DNA of 64,000 nucleotides. Origin: Parasphingorhabdus marina DSM 22363. Its GTDB lineage: Bacteria; Pseudomonadota; Alphaproteobacteria; Sphingomonadales; Sphingomonadaceae. Within the stretch, counting starts at the first letter, position 1. The number at the start of each line of letters is the position of its first letter. Both the position numbers and the translations under genes were made by a program. The notes below the pieces were generated by a model. The model worked only from the letters and a program-made list of their open reading frames with translations, had not been told where the DNA came from and did not search any database. Shown here in pieces: positions 1 through 8,590 of the stretch. The stretch is from contig NZ_FSQW01000001.1 of assembly GCF_900128895.1 (NCBI RefSeq), positions 1,054,001 through 1,118,000 on the forward strand, given 5' to 3'.

Positions 1-2
1 CA

Positions 3-1454
3 TACGAATATGCCGATCACGAGCGGTTTGTTGATCGTGGCATCCCAACCGGCATAGATGGCCGCCCGGTTGAAGCTTTTGAAGACATCGTGTTTGGCGA
101 TGCCGAGCTCAACTTCACGACGCTGGAAGCCCATCTTGTCCGCGCCAATCTGCAGCACGAGTTTTCCGAGAATGTCAAAGGCAATTTCAGCGCTTTTTAC
201 GGCGATTATGACAAGGTCTATTCCAACTTCTATGCCTCGGCCTATAATCAGCTCGCCACGCCGGATGACGTGACCACAGACGGTTATATCGATGCGACCC
301 AGCGCGAAAATCTGATCCTTTCGGGCAATCTGATCGGAGAGTTTGATACCGGCAATATTCATCACACATTGATCGTCGGTGGAGAATATATAAACACGTC
401 ATCCGATCAGAACCGCTTCAATGCATTCTGGGACCAGACACAGGATGACAACGAGATTTTCTCGATCGCACGTCCGCTCAATTTTCGCGGTGGAGTGGGG
501 GTCAACGCTCTCGGACAGACCACCACCAACGATTTCACTGTAGATATCAATGATGATACGCGCGTCTCGATCGATGTGCTGTCCTTTTACATCCAGGACG
601 AAATCAAGCTCACCGACTGGCTCAATATCGTTGTCGGCGGCCGGTTCGACAGTTTCGATATTGAAGTCAATAATGTCGTGGCAAGCGAGATTCGCAATCG
701 CAAGGACGAAGAATTCAGTCCGCGTGGTGGTATCATTATCAAGCCGGAGGAGAATATCTCCATCTATGCGAGCTACAGCGAGAGCTTCCTGCCGCGCTCC
801 GGAGAACAATTCGCCAACATCAATGGCAACAATGATGCACTGGCACCCAATACTTTCACCAATCTGGAAGCCGGGATCAAATGGGACTTTCAGCCGGGGC
901 TCAGCCTGACGGCTGCGGTCTTTGATATTGAACAAAGCTCACCGCAGCCCAATGACAATGATCCGGCGACTCTGGATGTCATCGACTCCAATATTCAGGG
1001 CTTCGAGCTGCAATTGCAGGGCCAGGTGATGGATGGCTGGTTCATTTCCGCCGGATATAGTTTCCTGGACGGCGTCCAGGTCGATGCATTCGGCAATGAC
1101 GGTTTGCGTCCGCGGGAACTGCCCGAAAACATGTTTTCGATCTGGAATCAGGTTCAGGTAACCGAACGTTTCGGTATCGGAGTGGGCCTCACACATCAGA
1201 GCGAGAGCTTCATCACCAACGGCAATGTGACCTATACAGGCCTTAACGGTGACACGGTAACAACCCGCGCGATACTTCCTTCCTATACCCGTATCGATGC
1301 CGCGGCCTATTATGATGTTTCGGAAAATCTCCGACTTCAGGTCAATGTCGAAAATGTGACCGACACGCTCTACTTCCCGACGTCGCACAGCACACATCAG
1401 GCGAGTGTCGGGGCGCCGCTCAATGCCCGCTTCACGATCAGCGGGCGCTTCTAG
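3..1454 (+). CDS. TonB-dependent siderophore receptor, C-terminal part (5' end outside window)
   Basis: The reading frame is open from the first bases and ends at a TAG, so about 484 C-terminal residues are present; the signal peptide, TonB box and plug are upstream of the window. The visible part is an outer-membrane beta-barrel: alternating amphipathic strands, the motif SFYIQDEIKLTDWLNIVVGGR, the SPRGG and YASYSESFLPR signatures of FhuA/FpvA-like ferric-siderophore receptors, and a terminal aromatic residue (SGRF) as expected for barrel insertion. It would import a ferric chelate across the outer membrane. The family is clear; the ligand cannot be told. Confidence 0.9.
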   Translation, partial: YEYADHERFVDRGIPTGIDGRPVEAFEDIVFGDAELNFTTLEAHLVRANLQHEFSENVKGNFSAFYGDYDKVYSNFYASAYNQLATPDDVTTDGYIDATQRENLILSGNLIGEFDTGNIHHTLIVGGEYINTSSDQNRFNAFWDQTQDDNEIFSIARPLNFRGGVGVNALGQTTTNDFTVDINDDTRVSIDVLSFYIQDEIKLTDWLNIVVGGRFDSFDIEVNNVVASEIRNRKDEEFSPRGGIIIKPEENISIYASYSESFLPRSGEQFANINGNNDALAPNTFTNLEAGIKWDFQPGLSLTAAVFDIEQSSPQPNDNDPATLDVIDSNIQGFELQLQGQVMDGWFISAGYSFLDGVQVDAFGNDGLRPRELPENMFSIWNQVQVTERFGIGVGLTHQSESFITNGNVTYTGLNGDTVTTRAILPSYTRIDAAAYYDVSENLRLQVNVENVTDTLYFPTSHSTHQASVGAPLNARFTISGRF

Positions 1455-1526
1455 ACGATCGTTCTGTTTCATACCGGGTGCCGACCGCTCCCTTCCCTGG
1501 ACCCCCTGACGGCGGGCCCGGCATGA

Positions 1527-1853
1527 TCAGTGGGTGGTGGTCGTGAGCTGCAATCCGACGGCACCGATCAGGATCAGCGCGATAAACAGAAATTGCAGAA
1601 AGGCGAGCCTTTCGTCGAAGAAAAACACGCCGATGACGGTAATGGCGACGATCCCGATTCCCGACCAGATCGCGTAAACGACGCCAACGGGCAGCACCTT
1701 CAGTGCCGGAGCCAGAACCCAGAAGCAGGCGGAATAGCAGGCGATCGACAGAACACCCCAGTGCCATTTGGCAAATCCGTCGGACAGTTTGAGCAATGTG
1801 GTGGCGACAATCTCGAGGGCGATTGCGATGGCCAGATACCCCCATCCGCTCAT
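1527..1853 (-). CDS. SMR-family multidrug/cation exporter (EmrE-like)
   Basis: 108 residues with four hydrophobic helices, the usual size for small multidrug resistance proteins. The membrane-embedded glutamate that couples proton and drug exchange in EmrE is present at exactly residue 14 (ALEIVATTLLK), and the YAIWSGIGIV helix-3 motif follows. It should work as a dimer in the inner membrane, exporting lipophilic cations or related compounds. The ATG has GAGGA upstream and lies 10 bases after the stop of the 2Fe-2S gene, so the two are probably cotranscribed. QacE/EmrE versus SugE (guanidinium) specificity is not resolved. Confidence 0.88.
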   Translation of the reverse strand: MSGWGYLAIAIALEIVATTLLKLSDGFAKWHWGVLSIACYSACFWVLAPALKVLPVGVVYAIWSGIGIVAITVIGVFFFDERLAFLQFLFIALILIGAVGLQLTTTTH

Positions 1854-1863
1854 GGCTCTGTCC

Positions 1864-2403
1864 TCAGTCTTTGGGGGTCAGTGCCGGGACGGCCTTCGCC
1901 GCATCTTCCGGATCTATGCCTGGTGGCGGGGCAGCGCTCAGCACATCATCGCCGCTGGCCAGCCGCGCGGCGCGCTGGATCGCCTCGCGGATGCGCGGAT
2001 AGGTTCCGCAGCGACAGACATTGTTGATCGCCTCGTCAATATCCGACTTGCTCGGATCCGGATTTTTTTTGATCAGCACGGCGGCGGCCATGATCATTCC
2101 GGACTGGCAAAAGCCGCATTGCGGGACATTTTCTGCCGCCCAGGCCTGTTGAACCGGATGGCTGCGGTCACGGGACAGGGCTTCGATCGTGGTCACGAAT
2201 CGGCCCTCCAGTTCGCCAATTGTCACCAGACAGCTGCGAATGGCTTCGCCGTCAATCTCGACCATGCAGGCGCCGCAATCGCCGGTCCCGCAGCCATATT
2301 TGGTTCCGGTGAGATTGGACGCATCGCGCAGCGCCCAGAGAAGCGGCGTGTCTTCGTCCATGCGATATTCGACCGGTCGGTCATTGACGGTAAATCTGGT
2401 CAT
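1864..2403 (-). CDS. (2Fe-2S)-binding subunit of a molybdenum hydroxylase (IorA/CoxS-like), orphan
   Basis: 179 residues. The N-terminal plant-type ferredoxin cluster is formed by Cys38, Cys43, Cys46 and Cys58 (GCGTGDCGAC). The C-terminal four-helix 2Fe-2S domain has QCGFCQSG and VCRCG. This is the small electron-transfer subunit of xanthine-oxidase-family enzymes such as isoquinoline 1-oxidoreductase. These subunits normally sit beside a large molybdopterin subunit, but none is present here: the aldolase lies upstream and the SMR exporter downstream. A GGGAG precedes the ATG. It must pair with a large subunit encoded elsewhere, or serve another partner. Confidence 0.9.
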   Translation of the reverse strand: MTRFTVNDRPVEYRMDEDTPLLWALRDASNLTGTKYGCGTGDCGACMVEIDGEAIRSCLVTIGELEGRFVTTIEALSRDRSHPVQQAWAAENVPQCGFCQSGMIMAAAVLIKKNPDPSKSDIDEAINNVCRCGTYPRIREAIQRAARLASGDDVLSAAPPPGIDPEDAAKAVPALTPKD

Positions 2404-2504
2404 GGGCTCCCGTCCGGCATTTCTGGCCGGTTTCAGATCATGCTTTGGTGAATCCTAGCCGGTTGCCGATATCGACACAAGTTTGGCATCCGTGACCGAC
2501 ATAT

Positions 2505-3269
2505 TCACTCCCGCCAGCTTTTGTCCTGCTGATCGACCAGCCGGACCATGGCATCAAATTCCGGGACACCCATCATCGCGGGATCAATCGCGGTTTCGGA
2601 CAGGCTCTCGACATGTTTGCGGATCACCTCTTCGCCGATCATGATCGGCTTGCCCATGGCCATTGTCTGCATCTGGATTTCGCAGGCCCGCTGCAAGACC
2701 CAGTGATCGAGAAATGCCTGTTCCAGGGTCCGGCCCATGACCACCGGGCCATGATTTTCCAGCATCATCATCCGCTTGTTGCCCAGGCTGGCCAGGAAGC
2801 GCGGGCCTTCGTCGGCATGGACCGTGACACCTTCGAACTTGTGATAGGCGAGGCGAGGGACCACGGCCGCAGCATAGAAATTGACCGGCTGCAGACCGCC
2901 TTCGACAGACCCGACTGCCATGGTGGCGGTGGTATGGGTGTGAATGATGGCATGCACTTCCGGCAGTTCGCGATGAAACAGGCTGTGCTGGGTGAAGCCG
3001 GCCTTGTTGACCGGAAATGTCGATCCGTCGAGCGTGTTGCCTTCAATATCGATCTTGACCAGTGTCGACGCGGTCACTTCACTGAAATGCAGCCCATAAG
3101 GATTGATCAGAAAGGCTTCGTCTTCCCCGGGAACCTTGAGCGTGATGTGGTTGAAGATCATCTCGTCCCAGCCGAGATAGGCAAAGATCCGGTAGCAGGC
3201 GGCAAGCCGCTGGCGGGCTTGCCATTCTTCTTCGCTGCAGCTGGATTGCACATTGATTGCCGTTGCCAT
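2505..3269 (-). CDS. Class II aldolase/adducin family protein
   Basis: About 254 residues with the class II aldolase fold: the zinc-binding histidines appear in HAIIHTHTTATMAV (around residues 110-120), with ENHGPVVMG further on. Members are metal-dependent aldolases, epimerases or decarboxylases; many of this 250-residue bacterial subgroup have no known substrate. I choose the ATG at 3269 over the one at 3275 because AGGAGA lies 7 bases from the former and almost touches the latter. It heads the aldolase / 2Fe-2S / SMR row, though a 100-base gap separates it from the next gene. Confidence 0.88.
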   Translation of the reverse strand: MATAINVQSSCSEEEWQARQRLAACYRIFAYLGWDEMIFNHITLKVPGEDEAFLINPYGLHFSEVTASTLVKIDIEGNTLDGSTFPVNKAGFTQHSLFHRELPEVHAIIHTHTTATMAVGSVEGGLQPVNFYAAAVVPRLAYHKFEGVTVHADEGPRFLASLGNKRMMMLENHGPVVMGRTLEQAFLDHWVLQRACEIQMQTMAMGKPIMIGEEVIRKHVESLSETAIDPAMMGVPEFDAMVRLVDQQDKSWRE

Positions 3270-3552
3270 GAACATTCTCCTCGACTCGTCATTTTTGGTC
3301 CGTTGACAAACCTATATAGATTGCGGGGAAAATTGCGAATGCAAAGGCTTTTGCAATTGGCTGGAAATCCGGGAATACTTGCCCGGAAAAACTTGCCAAG
3401 TCCGGGGGAAATTGGTAAGCGGCCTGCAATTGTGGAGAAACGATTCTTCTGCAAACCCTTTTTAATGGCTATTCTCTTTTACGGCCGGTTGTTGTTTTTC
3501 CGGCTGCACAAGCAGTTTTGCCGCGATATTTTGAACGGAGTTACTCAGTCTT

Positions 3553-3759
3553 ATGCAAATCATGGTGCGCGATAATAATGTTGATCAGGCCCTGCGGGCG
3601 CTCAAAAAGAAGCTGCAGCGCGAGGGCGTTTATCGTGAGATGAAATTGCGTCGGCACTATGAAAAGCCGTCCGAAAAGCGTGCCCGCGAAAAAGCGGCCG
3701 CCGTACGCCGCGCCCGCAAGATGGAGCGCAAGCGGATGGAGCGTGACGGAACCATCTGA
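3553..3759 (+). CDS. rpsU: 30S ribosomal protein S21
   Basis: 68 residues, the standard length. The sequence reads [20 protein letters not shown], then a highly basic tail rich in Arg/Lys ([23 protein letters not shown]), which is diagnostic of bS21. This protein binds the small subunit near the anti-Shine-Dalgarno region and helps initiation. GGAG lies 12 bases before the ATG. It is followed after 47 bases by an FKBP isomerase in the same direction. The 277 bases upstream are shared with the divergent aldolase gene, and I see no convincing promoter in them. Confidence 0.98.
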   Translation: MQIMVRDNNVDQALRALKKKLQREGVYREMKLRRHYEKPSEKRAREKAAAVRRARKMERKRMERDGTI

Positions 3760-3806
3760 GTTCGCGCACGAATTTCCCGGAAATACCCTGACATCAGGAA
3801 ACCCAT

Positions 3807-4397
3807 ATGTCCGTAACCACCGTTCCGATCCGCCCGATTGAAAAAGGCACACTGACGAAAATGTGGATCGGAATTGCGCTGGTGGTGCTCATCGGAGCGG
3901 CGCTCGCCTGGTTCGGAACGCGTGAAGCCGTCGAGAACGGCGCAACGGACGAACAGTTTCTGGCGATGAATGCGGACAAGGATGGCGTGGAAACCACAAC
4001 GTCCGGACTGCAGATCCAGACCATCAAAGCTGGTGAAGGGCCCAATCCGGTAGCCACCGACATCGCGCGCGTCGTATATACCGGCACATTGCGCGACGGA
4101 ACGGAGTTCGACACCAGTATCGGTCGAGGGCAACCCGAAGATGCTGCGGTTTTCCCGGTCGGCGGTGTTGTGCCGGGCTTCTCCGAGGCGCTGCAGAAAA
4201 TGCAGAAGGGCGGCGAATATCGCATCTGGATCCCGGCCGAGCTCGGCTATGGTGAAATTTCTCCGGGTCCAGAAATTCCGGCGAACAGCCTGCTGATTTT
4301 TGATGTGACCCTGGTGGATTTCATCTCCCAGCAGCAAATGCAGATGCTCCAGCAGCAAATGCAGCAACGCGAAGGCGCGCTGCCCCCGGGTCGGTAA
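3807..4397 (+). CDS. FKBP-type peptidyl-prolyl cis-trans isomerase, membrane-anchored
   Basis: 196 residues. An N-terminal transmembrane anchor (about residues 14-34, WIGIALVVLIGAALAWFG) is followed by a linker and an FKBP domain from about residue 62 to 175: VVYTGTLRDGTEFDTS, VVPGFSEALQKM, GGEYRIWIPAELGYGE. A glutamine-rich tail (QQQMQMLQQQMQQ) follows. It should catalyse proline isomerisation in the periplasm, attached to the inner membrane. AGGAA precedes the ATG. It follows rpsU closely and may share its transcript. Confidence 0.93.
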   Translation: MSVTTVPIRPIEKGTLTKMWIGIALVVLIGAALAWFGTREAVENGATDEQFLAMNADKDGVETTTSGLQIQTIKAGEGPNPVATDIARVVYTGTLRDGTEFDTSIGRGQPEDAAVFPVGGVVPGFSEALQKMQKGGEYRIWIPAELGYGEISPGPEIPANSLLIFDVTLVDFISQQQMQMLQQQMQQREGALPPGR

Positions 4398-4489
4398 TCG
4401 CGGTTCGCTGGTTGAATCGAACAGAAGCTCAAGCTTGCTAGGCTCCAGTCGTTTTCATTAGACATCAATAGTTCGTGTAATTTGCCGAC

Positions 4490-6580
4490 CTAGAGCCGCT
4501 CCGCCTGGGCGACCGCATCGGATGCGCGCAGGGCGGACAGGATGCGCATCAGGTGATGCACATTGTGGACCTCCAGATCCACTTCAAACGTGTGAAACGG
4601 GGAGTCGCGATTGGTCATTCGCAGGCGCAGGATATTGGCGTTGTGGAAGCCGAAGATCCCGGCCATCTCGGCCAGCGTTCCGGGCTTGTCGTGAAGAACA
4701 ACCGCAAGACGAGCCGCCGCTCCATCTGAACCCTGACCCCAGCTGAGATCCACCCAGTCGGCGTCGACCCCGTCCGCCAGCTGCATGCAGTCAATCGCAT
4801 GCACTTCGACATTCTCGCCACTTCGGCGCAGCCCGACAATCCGGTCCCCCGGCACCGGATGGCAGCATTCCGCCAGGGTGAAGGCCACGCCAGGCGTCAG
4901 CCCTTTGATCGAAATCGCCCGGTCCTGCTCCGGCCATTCCCGGTCATCGTCATTTTCGTTTGCGCTGCCGGGCATCAGCGCTTCCATGACTTCCCGGTCG
5001 CCAATGTCGCGGGTGCCGATCGCCAGCATCAGTTCGTCATCATCCTTCAGTTTCAGCCGCTTGAGTGCCGCTTTCAGGGCTTTTTTTCCGACTTTTCCGG
5101 GAAGGCGTTCGATAATCTCGTCATAAAGTTTGGTGCCGATCTCGATCAGTTCGTCCCGCTCCTTGTACCGGACAAATCGGCGGATAGCCGCCCGGGCCTT
5201 GCCGGTGATGACAAAGGACAGCCAGCCGGGCTGGGGTTCCTGCCCGCCGGATTTCAGAATTTCCACAACATCGCCGTTGGTCAGCTGGGTCCGAAGCGGG
5301 ACATGGCGACCGTTCACCTTCGCGCCGACGGCCTGATTTCCGAGATCGGTATGCACCGCATAGGCGAAATCGACGGTGGTCGATCCTTTCGGCATCTGCA
5401 GCAAGGTGCCCTTTGGCGTGAATGCAAAGATACGATCCTGGTACATTGCCAGTTTGGTGTTCTCGAGCAATTCCTCGGCATCTTCCGCATGGTCGAGAAT
5501 TTCGATCAGATCGCGGATCCAGCCCGCCTGGCCATCGGGTCCGCCGCCCTGCTTGTAGGCCCAGTGTGCCGCCAGACCATATTCATTGTCCCGGTGCATC
5601 CGTTCTGACCGGATCTGGATTTCCACCCGCATATTGTCGCCGTGCATGATCGTCGTGTGGATCGAGCGATAGCCGTTGCGCTTGGGCGTGGAGATATAGT
5701 CCTTGAACCGGCCCGGCACCATTTTCCACTTTTCGTGCAATATGCCGAGTGCCCGGTAGCATTCGGCGCTATTGTCGGTGATCACCCGAAATGCCATGAT
5801 GTCGGTCAGCTGCTCAAAGCTGACATGGCGTTCCGCCATTTTCTTCCAGATCGAATAGGGGTGCTTTTCGCGACCGCTGACTTCCGCTGCCAGGCCGCCG
5901 CTGGACAGGGCTTTCTGGATCGAACCGGCGATTTTCTCGACCTTGCCTTCATCCCCTTCCTTGATCGCTTTCAGCCGGCCGGTGATTGTTTCATAGGCTT
6001 CCGGTTCCATGTGCCGGAACGCCAGCAGCTGCATCTCCCGCATATATTCATACATGCCGATGCGTTCGGCGAGCGGCGCATAGATATCCATCGTTTCGTG
6101 AGCGATCCGTTTGCGCTTGGCTTCGCTTTTGATGAAATGCAGCGTGCGCATATTGTGCAACCGGTCGGCCAGCTTGACCAGCAGCACGCGGATATCATCT
6201 GACATGGCGAGCAGAAATTTGCGCAGATTTTCGGCCGCCCGCTCGTCATCGGTCTGGGCCTCGATTTTCGACAATTTGGTGACCCCGTCGACGAGCCGCG
6301 CAATATCTTCGCCAAACAGCTTGCTGATCTCATCCACCGTCGTCAGCGTGTCTTCCACCGTGTCGTGCAGCAGCGCGGTCACGATGGTCTGCTGATCGAG
6401 CTTGAGATCTGTCATCAGTCCCGCCACCTCGATCGGGTGGCTGAAATAGGGGTCGCCACTGGCCCGCTTTTGCGAACCGTGTTTCTGAACCGAAAAGACA
6501 TAGGCCCGGTTGAGCAGATCTTCATCTGCATCCGGATCATAGGAGCGCACACGCTCGACCAGTTCATATTGTCTCAGCAC
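4490..6580 (-). CDS. Bifunctional (p)ppGpp synthetase/hydrolase (Rel/SpoT)
   Basis: 696 residues from the chosen start. The order is a hydrolase HD domain (HPIEVAGLM and the LLHDTVEDT motif), a synthetase domain with RFKDYISTPKRNGYRSIHT, a TGS domain (FTPKGTLLQMPKGSTTVDFAYA) and a C-terminal ACT domain. RFKD is the RxKD signature of bifunctional enzymes, not the ExDD of synthetase-only RelA. This is the expected single long Rel of an alphaproteobacterium, setting the stringent response. I start at the GTG at 6580 (VLRQYELVERV) because family members begin there and the frame upstream runs through a terminator-like hairpin. A TTG at 6661 is the only alternative. Confidence 0.95.
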   Translation of the reverse strand: MLRQYELVERVRSYDPDADEDLLNRAYVFSVQKHGSQKRASGDPYFSHPIEVAGLMTDLKLDQQTIVTALLHDTVEDTLTTVDEISKLFGEDIARLVDGVTKLSKIEAQTDDERAAENLRKFLLAMSDDIRVLLVKLADRLHNMRTLHFIKSEAKRKRIAHETMDIYAPLAERIGMYEYMREMQLLAFRHMEPEAYETITGRLKAIKEGDEGKVEKIAGSIQKALSSGGLAAEVSGREKHPYSIWKKMAERHVSFEQLTDIMAFRVITDNSAECYRALGILHEKWKMVPGRFKDYISTPKRNGYRSIHTTIMHGDNMRVEIQIRSERMHRDNEYGLAAHWAYKQGGGPDGQAGWIRDLIEILDHAEDAEELLENTKLAMYQDRIFAFTPKGTLLQMPKGSTTVDFAYAVHTDLGNQAVGAKVNGRHVPLRTQLTNGDVVEILKSGGQEPQPGWLSFVITGKARAAIRRFVRYKERDELIEIGTKLYDEIIERLPGKVGKKALKAALKRLKLKDDDELMLAIGTRDIGDREVMEALMPGSANENDDDREWPEQDRAISIKGLTPGVAFTLAECCHPVPGDRIVGLRRSGENVEVHAIDCMQLADGVDADWVDLSWGQGSDGAAARLAVVLHDKPGTLAEMAGIFGFHNANILRLRMTNRDSPFHTFEVDLEVHNVHHLMRILSALRASDAVAQAERL

Positions 6581-6616
6581 CGGTTCAGGTTGCTGTTCTT
6601 TGGGCGGATGAGCAAC

Positions 6617-6678
6617 AAAAAAAAGCGCCGATACCGGTTCTGTTTCCCAAGGAGCGGGCAAACATGTGGTATCGGCGC
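6617..6678 (-). terminator. Strong stem-loop with T8 tract just upstream of rel: terminator or attenuator
   Basis: Read on the minus strand, GCGCCGATACC (6678-6668) pairs perfectly with GGTATCGGCGC (6635-6625), an 11-bp stem around a 32-base loop. It is followed at once by eight Ts (6624-6617). Inside the loop, GTTT-CCC and GGG-AAAC can pair again. This is a textbook factor-independent terminator. It lies about 100 bases after the CC_3452-family gene and only 37 bases before the rel GTG, too close for rel to have an ordinary promoter after it. It may therefore end the upstream transcript and also gate entry into rel. Confidence 0.8.
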
Positions 6679-6697
6679 CCCCGATTGCGGGGAAGTT

Positions 6698-6762
6698 CTG
6701 ACCCGCCGTGAAACCTGGCCCAGTTCAGGGGAGGATCACTACGGGATTGGCTGGCGGGTCAG
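6698..6762 (-). repeat. Long-spaced inverted repeat in the rel leader
   Basis: CTGACCCGCC (6698-6707) and GGCGGGTCAG (6753-6762) are perfect 10-bp arms 45 bases apart; a smaller hairpin (CCTG/CAGG) lies between them. It falls between the stop of the CC_3452-family gene and the terminator-like hairpin at 6617-6678, so the leader carries two large structures in a row. Function is unknown. Confidence 0.55.
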
Positions 6763-6778
6763 TATGGGGTGAGAAAAC

Positions 6779-7108
6779 TCATTTGTTGCACCTGGCGAGG
6801 GCTTCGGCGTCCATCGCTTCGCCCTTGTAGCTGAACGATTCCAGTGGCCCAACCTTGCGAGCGAGCTTGGCACAGACACTGCGTGCGGATGAACTGCTTT
6901 TCGTTCCCTTGCACTCGGTTGCGGCACAGCGGATGACCGTCCCGCGGATAATGTGGTTGGCGGCTTCGACCGGAGCGGCGAGTTCGGCTGTATAAACGAT
7001 AGCGTTGGAGCGCGCCGATGCGGTGCTGGCGGTGAACAGGAGGCCGGTCGTGATCGCTGCAGCGAAAAGAGTGACGAGCGAACGGGAAGGGCTTTGGGAG
7101 AGAAGCAT
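6779..7108 (-). CDS. CC_3452-family small secreted protein
   Basis: 109 residues with a signal peptide (positively charged start, hydrophobic stretch LVTLFAAAITTGLLFTA, cleavage likely near ASA-RS). The mature part has three cysteines (IRCAATECKG and SVCAKLA) and ends EALARCNK, a fourth. I recognise this as the CC_3452 family, common in sphingomonads and Caulobacter and of unknown function. The ATG at 7108 has AGGAAA at good spacing; a TTG at 7126 lies upstream of that ribosome site and is rejected. It is divergent from the HxlR regulator. Confidence 0.8.
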   Translation of the reverse strand: MLLSQSPSRSLVTLFAAAITTGLLFTASTASARSNAIVYTAELAAPVEAANHIIRGTVIRCAATECKGTKSSSSARSVCAKLARKVGPLESFSYKGEAMDAEALARCNK

Positions 7109-7199
7109 GATTTTTCCTTTCTTCAATCATTCATTGGTGGCCGGTAGCTGGTGGCCTGGGAGAGAAAATTACCGTTTGCAATTTAGGTTGCGAATCAGT

Positions 7200-7229
7200 A
7201 CCTAGTTCAATAGGTTTTAAGTTGCAACT
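7200..7229. promoter_or_regulatory. Palindromic operator candidates between CC_3452-family gene and HxlR regulator
   Basis: Two palindromes lie in the divergent gap: ACCTA-N6-TAGGT (7200-7215) and AGTTGCAACT (7220-7229). HxlR-type regulators bind short inverted repeats of about this size and often control themselves and a divergent neighbour. A run of T follows at 7242-7250. The assignment is inference from position and symmetry only. Confidence 0.35.
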
Positions 7230-7281
7230 AAAAACTTATATTTTTTTTTGGGTTTCAGGAAAACTCGGCTAGGTGAGGCAT

Positions 7282-7824
7282 ATGGACAAATTAACGGAAA
7301 ATCTGTCGGATCTCGGGTCAGGCTGCAGTCTGCCAATTTCTCTGGAAGTGATCGGCGAGCGCTGGTGCTTCATGATTTTGCGGGCGTCGTTCAATGGCGT
7401 GAAACATTTTGAGGATTTTCTCAGCGAAATCGGAATCGCGCGGAATATCCTGGCAAATCGGCTGACCCGGCTGGTCGAGGCCGGTATCATGTCACGCCGG
7501 CCCTGTGATCATGACAAGCGCAAGGTGGAGTATCGGCTCACCGACAAGGGCGCCGAGTTGCTGCCGACCATTGTGTCCATTCGCCAGTGGGGCGAGAAAT
7601 GGGAAACCGGCGTGCCGTCAAACCCGGTACTGGCGGATGCGCGTGACCGCAAACCGATTACCGCCATTTCGATCCGCGCGCATGACGACCGGGTGCTGGG
7701 CCTTGATGATCTGTGCTGGATTGACGAGACCGAACTGCGCGATCATGACTCGGGCGACTCCGAAGACCGCCAGGACCTCAATGTCCGTCATCTCAAAGAG
7801 ATTAACGAACCTTCCGCCGCCTGA
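7282..7824 (+). CDS. HxlR-family winged-helix transcriptional regulator
   Basis: 180 residues. The HxlR hallmark is present: a cysteine near the N-terminus (GSGCSLPISLEVIGERWCFMILR) followed by FEDFLSEIGIARNILANRLTRLVEAGIMSRRP, a winged helix with the recognition helix at about residues 55-70. The C-terminal 60 residues, rich in Asp and Arg, extend beyond the usual 110-130-residue domain. The ATG at 7282 has AGGTGAGG just upstream; a GTG 9 bases earlier is less likely. HxlR members sense aldehydes, quinones or redox stress; the signal here is unknown. Convergent with the HD-domain gene. Confidence 0.88.
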   Translation: MDKLTENLSDLGSGCSLPISLEVIGERWCFMILRASFNGVKHFEDFLSEIGIARNILANRLTRLVEAGIMSRRPCDHDKRKVEYRLTDKGAELLPTIVSIRQWGEKWETGVPSNPVLADARDRKPITAISIRAHDDRVLGLDDLCWIDETELRDHDSGDSEDRQDLNVRHLKEINEPSAA

Positions 7825-7832
7825 ATCCCGAC

Positions 7833-8423
7833 CTATTCGCTGCCGACTGACGCGTAAATGCTGTTGATGGGCCGCTCGAACACTTTGCGGACGATCGGTT
7901 CGAAAAACTCCAGCGGGGCGCTTTCATAACTGGCGTCAAATGCCGTCTGGTCATATTTTTCGCAAAATTCTGCACAGTCTTCAAAATGTTCGTGCCCGCG
8001 AAACGCCTCGCGCATGTCGCGGTCCTGCCCAAGATGATGGAAGAAATAATAACCCTGAAAAATGCCGTGCTTTTCGGTGATCCAGTGCAGTTTCTCGCTG
8101 ACAAAGGGCTTCAGGATCGCTGCGGCAATATCGGGATGGTTGTACGTTCCCAGAGTATCGCCAATGTCGTGCAGCAACGCCATCACGACATAGTCATCCG
8201 GTTGCCCGTCACGATGCGCGCGTGTCGCCGTTTGCAGGCTATGTTGCAGACGATCGACAGGAAATCCGCCAAAATCGCCATCAAGAATTTTCAGATGTTC
8301 GAGAACCCGGTCCGCCACTTTGCTCGCAAAAGGCTTGAAATGGCCGGAAATGATTTCCCAGTCTTCCTTTGTGCCTTTGTCCATCGCCGGAAATTTGGCT
8401 TTCATTTCGTTCGGGCCGCCCAT
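7833..8423 (-). CDS. HD-domain protein resembling PhnZ/TmpB-type diiron oxygenases
   Basis: 196 residues. The metal-binding HD motif reads ALLHDIGD, preceded by VDRLQHSLQTATRAHRDG. A histidine a few helical turns before HD, in LQHxLQ context, is typical of the PhnZ/TmpB mixed-valent diiron group as well as of phosphohydrolases. Later histidines (YNHPD, KHGIF, FHHLGQD) complete a plausible dinuclear site. The ATG at 8423 has AAGGAG at ideal spacing. The reaction is open: phosphonate C-P cleavage is known for PhnZ, but no phosphonate gene is adjacent here. Confidence 0.75.
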   Translation of the reverse strand: MGGPNEMKAKFPAMDKGTKEDWEIISGHFKPFASKVADRVLEHLKILDGDFGGFPVDRLQHSLQTATRAHRDGQPDDYVVMALLHDIGDTLGTYNHPDIAAAILKPFVSEKLHWITEKHGIFQGYYFFHHLGQDRDMREAFRGHEHFEDCAEFCEKYDQTAFDASYESAPLEFFEPIVRKVFERPINSIYASVGSE

Positions 8424-8590
8424 GTCGCTCTCCTTGTCTTTATGTCTTTTCCAGCATGCATATGGCACATGCGCAGGTTTTGGAATGCAAAGCAATTGAC
8501 ATTCCCGCGTCCGACGGGACGCATTTGCGGATTTTTCCCAAGTTTACGGGATTCTTTCCCAATCGGCAATGGGCCGCTATAGGAGAGGCA

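Noticed and set aside
3303-3318. TTGACA and TATATA upstream of rpsU as a promoter
   Set aside because: The two hexamers are only 4 bases apart on the plus strand, and no suitable partner was found on either strand.
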